Positions 38,591 through 48,746 of a DNA stretch of 64,000 nucleotides are shown here, in pieces. Each line of letters starts with the position of its first letter. The first letter of the stretch is position 1. Made by a program: the position numbers and the translations under genes. Source of the stretch: Lacrimispora xylanisolvens (lineage in GTDB: Bacteria > Bacillota > Clostridia > Lachnospirales > Lachnospiraceae); contig CP070896.1 of the NCBI GenBank assembly GCA_017084465.1, forward strand, positions 2,655,001 to 2,719,000, written 5' to 3'. The notes beneath the pieces are model-generated. The model saw only the letters and a list, made by a program, of their open reading frames with translations. It did no database searches and was not told where the DNA came from.

Positions 38591-39451
38591 TTATTTTCCT
38601 ATTGTTGTTACATCCTTACCAAACCATTTTTCAGAAACGGTCTTTAAGGTTCCGTCTGCTGCCATTGCCTCCAGCTGCTCCTGCACCTTATCTCTTAATG
38701 CATCATTTCCTTTTTTAAAGCCAACTCCATACTCCTCAGCTGCAAGTGCTTCATCAAGAATCACGAAATCTGACTTTCTCTGCTGAATCTGATAAGCAGC
38801 TACAATCTCATCCATAGCCACGCAATTAACTGCTCCCATCTCCAGATCCATAAATGCAGTATTATAATCCGGTGTGGTCTGAAGTGTCTTAAATGTTTTG
38901 GCTAATGTATCATTATCCTTTAATGCAGCTTCTGCAGATGAGTCAGCCTGTACCTCAACTACTTTACCGGAAAGATCTGCAAGTGTCTTGATACCGGAGT
39001 CCTTTGCCACAACAAAGACCTGTCTGTTTGCCATATAAGGCTTTGACCATGTATAACCATCTTCTCTTCCAGTGATGGTAAATCCGTTCCAGATACAGTC
39101 AATGTTGCCGCTTTCAAGTTCCATATCCTTTGCGTCCCAGGCGATCGGCTGAGCTACAAACTTTTTACCAAGACGGTCTGCCACCTCTTTTGCAAGATCT
39201 AAGTCAAATCCTGTATACTCCCCATTGTCTCCCACAAATCCCATGGGAGGAAAGTCCTGATCAAATCCCACAGTAAATGTATCTTTTTCAGAAGCTGCAG
39301 ACGAAGTTTCCTGTGCTTTTGTTGTCTCTGCAGATGAAGACTCTGCCTTTGTTGTCTCTGCCGCCGCAGGTGCTTCCTTTTTTCCTGCACAGCCGCTTAA
39401 TAACGCTGCTGTTCCTAATATTGCTGCTGCCAGAATCACTATTTTTTTCAT
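38591..39451 (-). CDS. Amino-acid-binding lipoprotein of the ABC transporter
   Basis: A 286-residue family-3 solute-binding protein. The lipoprotein signal ends ALLSGCAGK, then a Glu/Ala/Ser/Thr-rich linker, and the mature protein begins FTVGFDQDFPPMGFVGDNGEYTGFDLDLAKEVA. The ligand-binding patch YLxxRQVFVVAKDSG and RKSDFVILDEALAAEEYGVGFKKG follows the polar amino acid class (cystine, His or Gln type). Start at 39451 chosen for the signal peptide and GAGGAGG site. First gene of its operon. Confidence 0.9.
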   Translation of the reverse strand: MKKIVILAAAILGTAALLSGCAGKKEAPAAAETTKAESSSAETTKAQETSSAASEKDTFTVGFDQDFPPMGFVGDNGEYTGFDLDLAKEVADRLGKKFVAQPIAWDAKDMELESGNIDCIWNGFTITGREDGYTWSKPYMANRQVFVVAKDSGIKTLADLSGKVVEVQADSSAEAALKDNDTLAKTFKTLQTTPDYNTAFMDLEMGAVNCVAMDEIVAAYQIQQRKSDFVILDEALAAEEYGVGFKKGNDALRDKVQEQLEAMAADGTLKTVSEKWFGKDVTTIGK

Positions 39452-39538
39452 AACATAAATCCTCCTCTTAATTTTCATGTGTTACCATGGTAGCACAGTA
39501 AAGTTTTTCTGTAAAGAAGAAATTTATGTATAATGGTT

Positions 39539-41131
39539 CTAAAACCAGATAAAAGAAAAGATTATAATCAGTATTACAAGGGCTGCGCCCCCACCAAGGA
39601 AAAAAACAGGACTTAGATTCCCGTCGCTCTCCTCCCTGGAAGTTTCCGGCTCCGCTAACATTCCCCAGGGACTCAGCATCAGAACTCCCTGTGGGATATC
39701 CGAAGATTGTCCGTTGTTTAAAAATTCCGTAAATCCGTTCCAATCCCGTTCTATCTGTTTTCTGCCTTCCTTAAAATCCTCTGAAGGTTCTTTCTTACCT
39801 TTTGAAAAAAAAGGTTCCGGCTCTCCTTTAATTTCTGATACTTCTTTTTTCTTTAGAAACTGCTGATAGGCGTAGCGAATCCCTTTATTTGCCGTCTCAT
39901 TTACATCTGCCTTGTTCTGGTAAAGATTCATCATGTAATAAAAGATCCGGTAGACATCTTTTACTTCAAAAACCGGTTTTCTCACGCCGGAATATTTTAG
40001 AGAAGACTGATTTACCATCTCCTGAATCAATTCATCTGTCATCCGTTCACAGGCTTCTCTTAAATCCATGGCGATCCCTTTTTCCGCTCCCAGACTGGAT
40101 ACAAAGATCTGTGTTTTTATCGACATAAGAGCGGCTAAAAACCCCATTAGCTCTTCACTTTTACCAGACAGTCCTGATATCCTGAATAAATTTCCTTCCC
40201 GGTTTATGTAGGACGCAAATCGCTGTGCAGCCTCCAGATCGCTTATTTCATATACCCTTCCCGTTTTCAGAGGGGAAATGGTTAAGCTGGCCCCCTGAGC
40301 TTTTCCAGCTATTTTCTTGAAAGGCCCGCCTTTTTCCAGAATCGCCAAAGAAGTCTCATCCATCAGATTCCTGGCATATCCGGGATTATTTTTAATCGTT
40401 CCAGAGGCTGTTGGCTGGTAAATAATTCCCATACCAGTTTCATTATCTACTGTGGTAACCGGAGTCCTGATTCCGCCATTATTAGAATCAACTGTTTGCT
40501 TTCCCTCCACGCCACTGCGTCCGAATATCTGATTCAGCTCAGCCTCCGTAAAGTTTTTTTTCCCCATAACACTTCGGCAGATGGCTGCCCTCAATGCATT
40601 AAGACTTACGGCAGATCCGTAATTACTTAACAGAAGCTCCAGATCTCCAAGCCGGGACATGAGAAGCTTTTGCAGCATCACAGACAGTTCCTGATTAAGC
40701 GCCCCGGCTTCCTGGCCCTCTTGTGTTCCATGGGCGAGAATCGCTAAGAGAAGTTCCTCGTACAGTCTTGCCAGCTCTTTTAATTCCTCCGAAAGTGGAA
40801 GAGTCTGAGATGGAGTCCAGTCCGTTATCTCATGAAACGCCTCCCTCCACTCTTCCTCATCCCAAATCTCAGGAGAATCACTAACTGAAGCGGTATCTCT
40901 CACAGACCTTGATTTTTCAGTTTTTTCAGATTCCGCTTTCGCCTCTTCCTTCATAGACTGAGTCTGAGCAGCCACCTGATTAAGCACGATTTCTCCTGCA
41001 ATTAATTTCTCGTTTGCTTTTAATGCTTCAACAGACAGATTCAAGTCTGCTTTACCACTCACTTTACCCTCAGCTATCCCCTCTGTTTTCAATTCCCCCG
41101 GGACAACAGAGTCCTGCGCCCTGATTTCCAT
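39539..41131 (-). CDS. Uncharacterised tail-anchored protein (530 aa)
   Basis: I do not recognise a family. The 530-residue protein is hydrophilic and charged up to a single C-terminal helix, VFFLGGGAALVILIIIFSFIWF, which ends at the last residue, so it is probably tail-anchored. The first ~100 residues are rich in Glu, Lys, Ala and Ser with no signal peptide; the middle holds helical segments (EELKELARLYEELLLAILAHG, LSVMLQKLLMSRLGDLELLLSNYG) and an Asn/Gly linker. It follows pyrC by 28 bp on the same strand and may be the last gene of that operon. The frame is intact across 1.6 kb, which supports it as a real gene. Confidence 0.6.
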   Translation of the reverse strand: MEIRAQDSVVPGELKTEGIAEGKVSGKADLNLSVEALKANEKLIAGEIVLNQVAAQTQSMKEEAKAESEKTEKSRSVRDTASVSDSPEIWDEEEWREAFHEITDWTPSQTLPLSEELKELARLYEELLLAILAHGTQEGQEAGALNQELSVMLQKLLMSRLGDLELLLSNYGSAVSLNALRAAICRSVMGKKNFTEAELNQIFGRSGVEGKQTVDSNNGGIRTPVTTVDNETGMGIIYQPTASGTIKNNPGYARNLMDETSLAILEKGGPFKKIAGKAQGASLTISPLKTGRVYEISDLEAAQRFASYINREGNLFRISGLSGKSEELMGFLAALMSIKTQIFVSSLGAEKGIAMDLREACERMTDELIQEMVNQSSLKYSGVRKPVFEVKDVYRIFYYMMNLYQNKADVNETANKGIRYAYQQFLKKKEVSEIKGEPEPFFSKGKKEPSEDFKEGRKQIERDWNGFTEFLNNGQSSDIPQGVLMLSPWGMLAEPETSREESDGNLSPVFFLGGGAALVILIIIFSFIWF

Positions 41132-41159
41132 CTCTTATCCTTTTCTCATGTTTATCCGA

Positions 41160-42452
41160 TTAATCCTGTTCATCCTGGTAGACAATTTTACCTTTGCAGA
41201 TGGTATATTTTACTTTTCCAAAAAGCTTTTTCCCGGTAAATGGAGAATTAGATGATTTGGAAACATATTCACCTGCGGTCCATTCCTCGTTGGGATTAAA
41301 TATTACCAGATCTGCAGCACCACCGGTTTTCAGCATTCCACAGTCCAGACGGTATAATTTCGCCGGATTAATACTCATCTTTTCCAACAGCTGCATCATG
41401 GTTAAATGGCCCTGACGCACCAAAGTGGTTACTCCCAGCCCAAGTGCCGTTTCCAGCCCGATAATACCACTGGGCGCCTCCTGCAAAGGCCTGGCTTTCT
41501 CTTCCGTACTGTGAGGTGCATGATCGGTGGCTATGATATCTATGCTGCCATTTTTAAGACCTTCTATTACAGCCATACGGTCTGCCTCTGTCCGAAGAGG
41601 GGGGGATTCATCTTAGCCAGACTTCCATAGGAAAGAACCGCCTCTTCTGTCAGTGTGAAATGGTGAGGTGTCACTTCTGCATAAACGTCTGCCCCTAAAT
41701 CCTTTGCAAACTGTACCATACGTACCGATGCAGCAGAACTGATATGCTGAATATCTACCGCAGCTTTCGTGTGTAGAGCAAGCATGCAGTCTCTTGCCAC
41801 CAGACTATCCTCCGCCTCTGCAGGGGAACCATAAATACCAAGTTGGTCGGATACCGCCCCATGATTGATTCCGTTGTTCTCTATTAAAGCAGGATCTTCT
41901 TCATGAAAGCTTAAAGGGAGATTTAAACTGGCCGCTTTTTCCATAGCTCTTTTTACGAGCTCCGCATCCATCAGCGGAATCCCATCATCGGTAAAGCCTG
42001 CTGCTCCATGGGCTGCCAGTGCCTCCATATCAGTCAGCTCACGGCCCTTCATCCCTTTGGATACAGCTGCTGCATGCAGGACATGGATTCCGGTTTTCTC
42101 CCCTTCTTTCTTTACATATTCTAACGTTTTAATGTTATCAACAGGAGGCTTTGTATTGGCCATGCATACAACTGTAGTAAAACCACCTTTGGCTGCTGCT
42201 CTTGCACCTGTCTGAATGTCTTCCTTGTAAGTAAGCCCCGGATCCCGGAAATGAACATGTACGTCCACAAGACCCGGCGCTGCGATAAGACCGGTACCAT
42301 CAATCACCACATCATTTTTAGAAGTCCCTGCCCCGGGAGGATTTTGATCCGTTCCCCATCCCGGATATGATTCCATCTTCTATGCAGATATCCATATCCT
42401 GCTCTGTCCGGGTTGCCGGATCAATTACGTGAACATTTTTAATCCATATCAT
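41160..42452 (-). CDS. pyrC: Dihydroorotase (two frameshifts)
   Basis: Cyclises carbamoyl-aspartate to dihydroorotate in pyrimidine synthesis; class I, about 430 residues. MIWIKNVHVIDPATRTEQDMD starts the N-terminal beta domain; zinc ligands are in LVDVHVHFRDPG, in PHHF and in IATDHAPHS; KMNPPLR(T/S) is the substrate loop. Frames shift near 42350 (extra A; SGMGTDQNPPG restored) and at a C7/G7 run near 41598-41604 (two extra bases, or one missing). RBS GGGAG precedes 42452. Its start overlaps the upstream exporter gene by 4 bp. Confidence 0.9.
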
Positions 42453-42922
42453 CGTTTCTTTCTCCCTTTCTCTTTTAATGCCCGTTTATCCTTCTTTGCC
42501 GCAAAGCGGAAGAATCCCTGAGGCAGTTCAAAAACAAACACAATACCAAGCACAATCGCAACCGCCACTTTCAGAGCAAGAAACCCGGTTCGGGCAGCTA
42601 GTGCTATTTCGTCGGTTACAATATAGTAAGCAGTCCAATATACCAGCGTACCTGGAACTAATGGAAAAATACCGGAGATCAAAAAAATGGTTACCGGGCA
42701 CTGTTTTCTGACTGCAAATATTCTGGAAAGAAGAATTACTGCAATGGTTGCAAACATTGCAGATGCCGGCTCTGAAAATCCCTGTGCCAGCATGCTATAT
42801 ACGAACCAGCCTGTTCCCCCAATTAAACCGCAATAAGGGTAGTATATGGCAGGTACTCCAAACAGCAGGGCGAATGCAACCGTACCAAGGGCTGCAACTG
42901 CCATCTCACAGACAGCCGTCAT
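42449..42922 (-). CDS. ThrE-type exporter, small membrane subunit (DUF3815)
   Basis: A 157-residue protein with five hydrophobic helices and a basic tail (KKDKRALKEKGRKKR). It matches the C-terminal half of split ThrE threonine/serine exporters: ALLFGVPAIYYPYCGLIGGTGWFVYS and FLISGIFPLVPGTLVYW. It overlaps its partner by ATGA and overlaps pyrC by ATGA downstream. Confidence 0.82.
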   Translation of the reverse strand: MTAVCEMAVAALGTVAFALLFGVPAIYYPYCGLIGGTGWFVYSMLAQGFSEPASAMFATIAVILLSRIFAVRKQCPVTIFLISGIFPLVPGTLVYWTAYYIVTDEIALAARTGFLALKVAVAIVLGIVFVFELPQGFFRFAAKKDKRALKEKGRKKR

Positions 42923-43708
42923 AAAAATGCACCTCCTGTAAACCGGTGCAGAAGGCTGAATACCAGCCCTACTCCCATGGCAATACAGAAGAATACCAGC
43001 AGAGCATCCATCATACGCACAGAACCCGCGATATAATCTCCGTCTGCAATATCACGAATCGCGTTGGTAAATGCAACTCCTGGAATCAAAGGCATAATTG
43101 AACCAATAATCATAAAGTTTAAATGTTCTCCCAGATGAAGCTTGTACAAAAGAGTGCACAGCGCAGTGACTAGCGCTCCTCCTCCAATATTAGCCACCAG
43201 CTTGGAAAGATGAGGACCTGCCAAAAAAATGATATATCCATATAGAACCACTCCGGAGAAAAACGCAGCTGCCGCATCTTTTCCATTACCTCCGAACAGA
43301 TAGCAAAAGCAGGCACTTCCCACTCCAGATGCCAGAATCTGCATCTTCTTTGACTTTCCAGGCATCCGCTGTATCTGATCCAGTCTTTCTCTTACTACAT
43401 GGGGGGTTAAAGATCCTGCTTCAATCTCCCCTGGAAAGCTGATTCACTGCAGCAACACGGTCTAAGTGTGTGCCGCTCACTGGAATGTGCTGAACCTTTG
43501 CAAATATCTCTTCTCTCTCATCTCCTGCGGTGGAAAAAATCCCATTGCTTAACACAAAGGAACTGCAGGATTTAATTCCATAATGACGGCAGATCCGATC
43601 CATGGTTTCTTCCACCCGGAAAATCTCAGCACCATTTTCCAACAGAATATGACCGGCCAGCATGGCAGCATCTAAGACCTCCCGTTCTTCCGCTTTCCGC
43701 TCATTCAT
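42919..43708 (-). CDS. ThrE-type exporter, large subunit (one frameshift)
   Basis: About 262 residues. The N-terminal cytoplasmic part is LDAAMLAGHILLENGAEIFRVEETMDRICRHYG, typical of ThrE_1 (PF06738), and is followed by hydrophobic helices such as SGVVLYGYIIFLAGPHLSKLV and MIIGSIMPLIPGVAF. Together with the small subunit it is predicted to export threonine and serine or to move small dicarboxylates. The frame breaks at G4 near 43430-43434: with three G it reads QLSREIEAGSLTPHVVRERLDQ. It overlaps the MBL hydrolase upstream by 8 bp. Confidence 0.82.
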
Positions 43709-44438
43709 GAATTTGAGGCTCCTGTTCCAAAATAAACGATTCTCCGTCTCTTTCCATCATAACAATCCGGTCCCGGTAAGGAATGGAAACTTCCATTGAT
43801 TTTAAACGCCCTATTACGGAATAATCATCCCAGCAGTGCATGGGAAATGCATGTACTACTTCCGCCTTTCTCATAAATTCATCAAAACCCAGATAGAAGT
43901 TTTCCTCCTGTCTCGGATCCAGAGGCAGAAAGGCTGCATCAATTTTCTCTCCTGCCAGCTTGTCTACTTCTAACGAATAGTTCTTAGCCATATTCCGGTT
44001 CCATTCCTCTGGCTCGCCTTCCCATCTCCAGTTGTTTAGATCCCCGGCATGGTAGATCACGGATCCATCCACTTTTATGAGAAATGCGACGCCCTCATCT
44101 GTGGATTTAAACGTAGTAATTTCCAATACCAGATTACCTCCTGTACCATACGTTAGGGTGAGCGTTTCTCCAGGTTTAACAAATGATATATGGCTTCTTT
44201 GTTCCTCACCAATCTTCCTGGAAATATCGTCAGATAGAACATAATAAACTTCTCTGGTTGCGTTCCCCAAATCAAAAATTTTATCCGAATAATGGTCTCC
44301 ATGGCGATGACTGGCAAAGATAAAAAGTGGTTTATTAGTATCCAGGTCCGGAAGTATACCCTGGGTGTAATCAAATAGCAGAGCAGCAGACGATAAGTCT
44401 GCCAGGAATGCACTGTGATGAACATAAGTTATTTTCAT
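43701..44438 (-). CDS. MBL-fold metallohydrolase
   Basis: A 245-residue metallo-beta-lactamase fold protein: FASHRHGDHYSDKI is the HxHxDH zinc motif, IYHAGDLNNW carries the downstream Asp, and FPMHCWDD the last His. KITYVHHSAFLAD is the usual start. It resembles UlaG/YtkL-like hydrolases; the substrate is unknown. First gene of an overlapping run with the ThrE pair and pyrC. No obvious ribosome site upstream besides GGAGG. Confidence 0.85.
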   Translation of the reverse strand: MKITYVHHSAFLADLSSAALLFDYTQGILPDLDTNKPLFIFASHRHGDHYSDKIFDLGNATREVYYVLSDDISRKIGEEQRSHISFVKPGETLTLTYGTGGNLVLEITTFKSTDEGVAFLIKVDGSVIYHAGDLNNWRWEGEPEEWNRNMAKNYSLEVDKLAGEKIDAAFLPLDPRQEENFYLGFDEFMRKAEVVHAFPMHCWDDYSVIGRLKSMEVSIPYRDRIVMMERDGESFILEQEPQIHE

Positions 44439-44515
44439 AAAAAGCGGCCTCCTTTAAATGAGTGTTTGGAGAAATTATATCACATACTGATCCATTCTGC
44501 ATAGCAGATGCGCGC

Positions 44516-44543
44516 AAAAAAGGCGGAGACATCTGTCCCCGCC
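44516..44543 (-). terminator. Terminator of the low-complexity lipoprotein gene
   Basis: On the minus strand GGCGGGGAC-AGAT-GTCTCCGCC (9-bp stem) followed by TTTTTTG. Confidence 0.9.
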
Positions 44544-44586
44544 TGCGGAAATTTTCATTCCATCTAAGCTGTTATTTCTATAATAA

Positions 44587-44889
44587 TTAGTTAGCAGCCT
44601 TTGTAGTTTCTGTAGCTTCAGTAGTTGCTTCTACGCTGGAAGCTTCTTCAGAAGACTCTTTTGCAGATGCTTCTTCAGTTGTTTCTTCTACAGACTCAGA
44701 AGATTCTTCTGTTGTAGCTTCTTCTTTTGTAGCTGCTTCTGTGGTAACTGCTTCTGTTGTAGCTGCTTCTGTAGTAACTTCTGTTGCTGCTGTTGTTTCA
44801 GCAGTCTTTGTGCTTCCACATGCAGAAATTGCTCCCATTGTTAATACTGCTAATCCTGTAAGTACCAGTTTCTTTGTTGTTAATTTCAT
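44587..44889 (-). CDS. Low-complexity lipoprotein
   Basis: A 100-residue lipoprotein: signal MKLTTKKLVLTGLAVLTMG with lipobox AISACGS, then only Thr, Glu, Ala, Ser, Val and Lys in irregular TTEA/TEAT and EESSE repeats. No globular domain is visible, so the mature tail is probably an extended acidic wall-surface polymer or a spacer. GGAGG lies 7 bp upstream of the ATG, and a good terminator follows. It is its own transcription unit. Confidence 0.7.
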   Translation of the reverse strand: MKLTTKKLVLTGLAVLTMGAISACGSTKTAETTAATEVTTEAATTEAVTTEAATKEEATTEESSESVEETTEEASAKESSEEASSVEATTEATETTKAAN

Positions 44890-45298
44890 AATATTCTCCT
44901 CCTTGCGGCTACCTGTGTTTATTGTTAAATATGTATGCCGCGGCTTTTTTTATTGATTTCTAAAGCCGAGACACAGTTTAACACCTTAAGAAAATAAAGT
45001 CAATGAATTCATTATGATTTTTTTTCTTAATATAAAAGTGGTAAATTCTTAATTAAATTTACAAATGGGGATAATATGTCTAACAATAAATTATGGATTT
45101 ATGCTCTTGAGTTTTATTTATTCTATTTGTTTGTATTTTGTCCATTCGAAAAACACACTAGTTTTATGAGCATTAATCGATTTATTTTTGTGCCATATTA
45201 CCAAATGCATTTCCTTTTTATTCATTGCAGATCAAATTCATACCTGCTATACTTTATAAATAAATACTGATTGAATATGATAACAGGAGGAATCTACT
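44890..45298. other. AT-rich intergenic region
   Basis: About 410 bp, visibly poorer in G+C than its flanks. It should hold the promoters of the lipoprotein (leftward) and nitroreductase (rightward). A 64-codon open frame (45076-45270) has a weak GGGGATA site but phenylalanine/tyrosine-rich, AT-driven composition, and I do not support it as a gene. No RNA structure was recognised. Confidence 0.5.
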
Positions 45299-45869
45299 AT
45301 GTTAAAGGATCTCGTTTCCAAATGCCGTACATACCGGCGCTTTTATCAGGAGTGCCAGATTTCCAAAGAGGATTTACTGGAGCTCATTGATCTGGCGAGA
45401 CTTACTGCTTCCACAGCCAACTCACAGGCACTAAAATTTAAGATCAGCAATACACCAGAGGAAAATGCACTGATATTTGATACTTTAGGCTGGGCGGGAG
45501 CACTTCCTGACTGGGACGGGCCAGGTGAAGGGGAGCGCCCATCTGCCTATATCATCATTCTCTGTGATCTGTCACTTGGTAAGAACAAGCTTACCGATGA
45601 TGGGATTGTCGCTCAGACTATGATGCTTGGTGCAGTAGAGAAAGGTTATGGCGGCTGCATGCTTGGGAAATGTACGGCGAAGCCAGCTGGCTGAAGCGCT
45701 TGGCATTGATACCTCTCTTTATTCTGTGGATCTTGTCCTGGCTCTTGGAAAGCCGAAGGAAGAGGTGGTCATCGTTCCTGTTAAGGAAGATGGAAACGTT
45801 AAGTATTACAGAGATGAAAATCAGATTCATTATGTTCCCAAACGAGCATTAGAGGATATTATTATCTAA
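45299..45869 (+). CDS. Nitroreductase-family protein (one frameshift)
   Basis: FMN-dependent oxidoreductase of about 190 residues: [37 protein letters not shown] is the FMN-binding N-terminal arm (RxxRxF and ARxxxSxxNxQ), and [19 protein letters not shown] contacts FMN. The frame breaks at G3 near 45665-45667: with two G it reads MLGNVRRSQ and continues to the stop at 45869. It reduces nitro or quinone groups; the natural substrate is unclear. RBS AGGAGG precedes 45299. A bidirectional terminator follows. Confidence 0.88.
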
Positions 45870-45882
45870 TGTACAAAACCCG

Positions 45883-45925
45883 AAAAAACAGCCGTTCCGG
45901 AAACATTCCGGTTCGGCTGTTTTAA
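45883..45925. terminator. Bidirectional terminator
   Basis: AACAGCCGTTCCGGAA pairs with TTCCGGTTCGGCTGTT across a 3-nt loop; T/A runs lie on both sides. It serves the nitroreductase and the convergent zinc-ribbon gene. Confidence 0.85.
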
Positions 45926-46302
45926 AATCTCTGTCCGCATTTGGGACAGTACTCAAAATCCTCAGTTGTTTCATATCCGCAGTGGGAGCATTGCCTCTTA
46001 TTCCACTCTGCGCTTCTTTGTCCGGATTGAACCAGGGTCAAATCCCGTTCCTCAATTTCAACCGGCTCTCTTCTGCTTAACTTCTTACCCTTTTCTCCAT
46101 CCAGCTCATAAACGGTATTACAACAGGACATCTGTACATAATAATGCCTGTTCCATTTTATGATGGGTATAAAAAACACACTGAAATAGCTGTAGGTCAT
46201 AAAGACCTGATATCTGCCATAGCCTCCGCATATGGAACAGATTACTGTCTTGGTGTAATCCAACAGCTTTTTTCCCTGGCTCATTCCGCATATGAAAAAC
46301 AT
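45922..46302 (-). CDS. Zinc-ribbon protein
   Basis: A 126-residue protein with two pairs of cysteines, CSICGGYG near residue 22 and CSHCGYETTEDFEYCPKCGQRF at the end. The C-terminal piece is a standard zinc ribbon. The first part (a CxxC plus SVFFIPIIKWNRHYYVQMSCC) matches the small zinc-ribbon family of Firmicutes, whose function is unknown. RBS TAGGAGG at 46313 precedes ATG 46302. It ends at a shared bidirectional terminator. Confidence 0.8.
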   Translation of the reverse strand: MFFICGMSQGKKLLDYTKTVICSICGGYGRYQVFMTYSYFSVFFIPIIKWNRHYYVQMSCCNTVYELDGEKGKKLSRREPVEIEERDLTLVQSGQRSAEWNKRQCSHCGYETTEDFEYCPKCGQRF

Positions 46303-46414
46303 CGCATACCTCCTAATGGATCCAACAGCAATAAACTGGTTGTCGTTGCTTTTGATTAAGAGTATAGCATAAAAAGATCAAACATCATAGCCCAGTCATT
46401 TAACACGCCAAACA

Positions 46415-46440
46415 GACCGCTGCATTACGATGCAACGGCC
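46415..46440 (-). terminator. Hairpin after the flagellin gene
   Basis: GGCCGTTGCAT pairs with ATGCAGCGGTC around CGTA. The following TCTGTTTGG is T-poor, so termination may be weak. Confidence 0.5.
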
Positions 46441-46470
46441 TGGTAATTAATACTGATATTTTTACAAATA

Positions 46471-48626
46471 TTATTTTAATAACTGCAGAACGCCCTGTGG
46501 AACCTGGTTTGCCTGCGCCAGCATGGACTGAGATGCCTGAACCAGGATATTGTTCTTGGTATAAGCCATCATTTCTTTTGCCATATCTACATCACGTACA
46601 CGGCTTTCAGCAGCTGACATATTTTCACTTGTTACATTTAAGTTGTTAATTGTATGATCTAATCGGTTCTGAATTGCGCCGAGGTCACCACGGGTAGAGG
46701 AAACGGTATTAATTGCATTTTTTATAACTGCAATTGCTGCTGTTGCCCCAGAATCAGTGCTGATATCAACACCTGCAATTCCCAGTGATTTTGCACTGGT
46801 TGAAGAAATTTTAACTGACATTCTGTTAAAGTTATCTGCTGTATCACCAATTTGAAGAGTAAGACCTGCTCCTTGTGCAGATGCTGACTTTGTTAAATTA
46901 GATTCATTCAGTTTTACTGCGGCGCCCTGCGCACTTGCTCCGGTAACTCCATCCTCAGTAAGCTTATCAGCAAGTTTTGCTGCCAGTTGTTCACTTGTGT
47001 CACTTGTAGAGTATACGATCTTCGTATCACCCTCTGCAACTTCTTCGTCAGCCTTGTTGACAAAGGTATAATTCTTTCCGTTAACGGAAATACTGGTACC
47101 GTTTGTCATCTTGGAAGCATCAAAGGTTGCCAGTGTTCCATTTCCTGTGTCAGCACTTGCAGAGACAAGAGTAAGCTGTTTTGCTGTAGCCATTCCTGTT
47201 GCATTAGTTGCGTCTTTTGTTGCATCATCTCTTATTACAGCGCCTCTTGATGTAGACTCTGAAATTGTAATTTTACCGCCCGACGCAGAAGATGCAACAT
47301 AACCTCCGTTGTTATTTGTTCCACTTTCTTCTGCGGTTATTGCAGCTGCCAGTTTGTCAGCTACTGCATCCGCATCGTCGCTGTCATTGACAGTTACGGT
47401 TGTATATTTATCTCTTTCTGTTGAATCTGTTGGCAACCCCTTTAATTCAGCATTGCTGCTCTGGATAACATAGGTTCTGTCGCCTACCGTAACAGCTCTG
47501 TTATGCGCTGACTTACCTGCATTTGAACTGTCTAAGTCTAAGGTGAGTTCTTTACTTGCTACCTGATAAGAAGCTGATTGTCCTTTAATATAATCAGTTT
47601 CCTTTCCTGCAAGTTTGCCGTACCCAATTGGGTTTTCAGTTGTTCCATTATATTTCTCTTTTAATGTTGCCGTTGCCGCAGCTACATCAGCTGCATCAAT
47701 ATCACTTACATCTACAGAGACAGCACCTAACTTAGAACCGTCTACAATTTCTCCAGTACCAGCCGCAGTCTTATCTGCTTTGGCTGTAATTGTAATGATA
47801 TTTCCATCAGCGGATACATCATAGAGATCCGTAAACTTACCAGCTTCACCGCCCCCCTGCAAATGCTGTACCAGAATCGGTTACTGCCGATATATTACCG
47901 GATGGTCCTCCAGCAAATGCATCAGCAATGTTATCAGTACTAATACCCTTACCAGCAGCAATTTCAATTTTAACGGTCTGATCCGCACCAGTATTGTCCT
48001 TATAATTAAATACAAGATTTTTTGCTGCACTATTGGTATTTGTAATATTTCCTACATATAGTTTCGCTGAATAATCAACTGCTGCTGTTGCTGCTTCTTT
48101 TTTACCAGAGGTTACCTTATCAAAAGCACCAAGAGCTTTCGTAGTTTCGGCCGGGTTTGTCTTAACAGTAATTGCTGCTGTTGTGATGGCTTTTGTCTGG
48201 TTAACTGAACCATCCCAACAAGTTGATACCGTTGAAATTCGTACTATCTGAAATACGATTAATTTCTGCCTTCAAAGAAGTAACTTCCTTCTGAAGGTTT
48301 TCCCTGTCTACGTTATCCTGATAAGTAGCATTTGCAGACTGATCAGCAAGTTCCACCATACGGTTCAGCATAGAATGAACTTCTGTTAAAGCACCTTCTG
48401 CTGTCTGTACCAGTGAGATACCGTCATTCGCATTTTTCTGAGCTGTCTCAAGACCTGTGATCTGCGCTCTCATCTTTTCAGAAATAGCAAGACCGGCAGC
48501 ATCATCACCTGCGCGGTTAATCCGATATCCAGAAGATAATTTCTCCAGGTTCTTTGATACCGTATTGTTGTTGTTTCCTAACTGCCTGTAGGCGTTTAAT
48601 GCTGCAATATTGTGTTGAATTCTCAT
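46471..48626 (-). CDS. hag: Flagellin with long variable domain (two frameshifts)
   Basis: Filament subunit. The N-terminal conserved part is [17 protein letters not shown] and [26 protein letters not shown] with the family's QTAEGALTE and SDSTNFNGI; the C-terminal part ends [32 protein letters not shown]... with [14 protein letters not shown]. The variable middle of about 450 residues is Ala/Thr/Asp-rich. Total length ~718, much larger than the common ~280. Frames shift at G3 near 48211-48213 (INLLDGSVNQT restored) and at G6 near 47857-47862 ([10 protein letters not shown] restored). RBS AAGGAGGTAATACAT precedes 48626. csrA lies just upstream. Confidence 0.92.
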
Positions 48627-48697
48627 ATGTATTACCTCCTTGAATTATGACAGGGACTTCCATTTCCCCCATGTTGCTTTTGTTTTTTTATTTCTAA

Positions 48698-48724
48698 CTT
48701 TCCCTCGGGCCCTTGAGGAAAAAG
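48698..48724 (-). other. Leader hairpin between csrA and flagellin
   Basis: CTTTTTCCTC pairs with GAGGGAAAG around an AAGGGCCC loop in the 120-nt leader of the flagellin mRNA. Further down are GGA-containing stretches (ATGGGGGAAATGGAAG and the AAGGAGG ribosome site). CsrA binds GGA in such leaders, so this is a candidate CsrA control region. Confidence 0.4.
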
Positions 48725-48746
48725 TTGAAAGCGTAGTAAACTGTTT

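Noticed and set aside
45076..45270. 64-codon open frame rich in Phe, Tyr and Leu
   Set aside because: It follows the local AT composition, has only a weak ribosome site and matches no family I know; the region is better read as intergenic.
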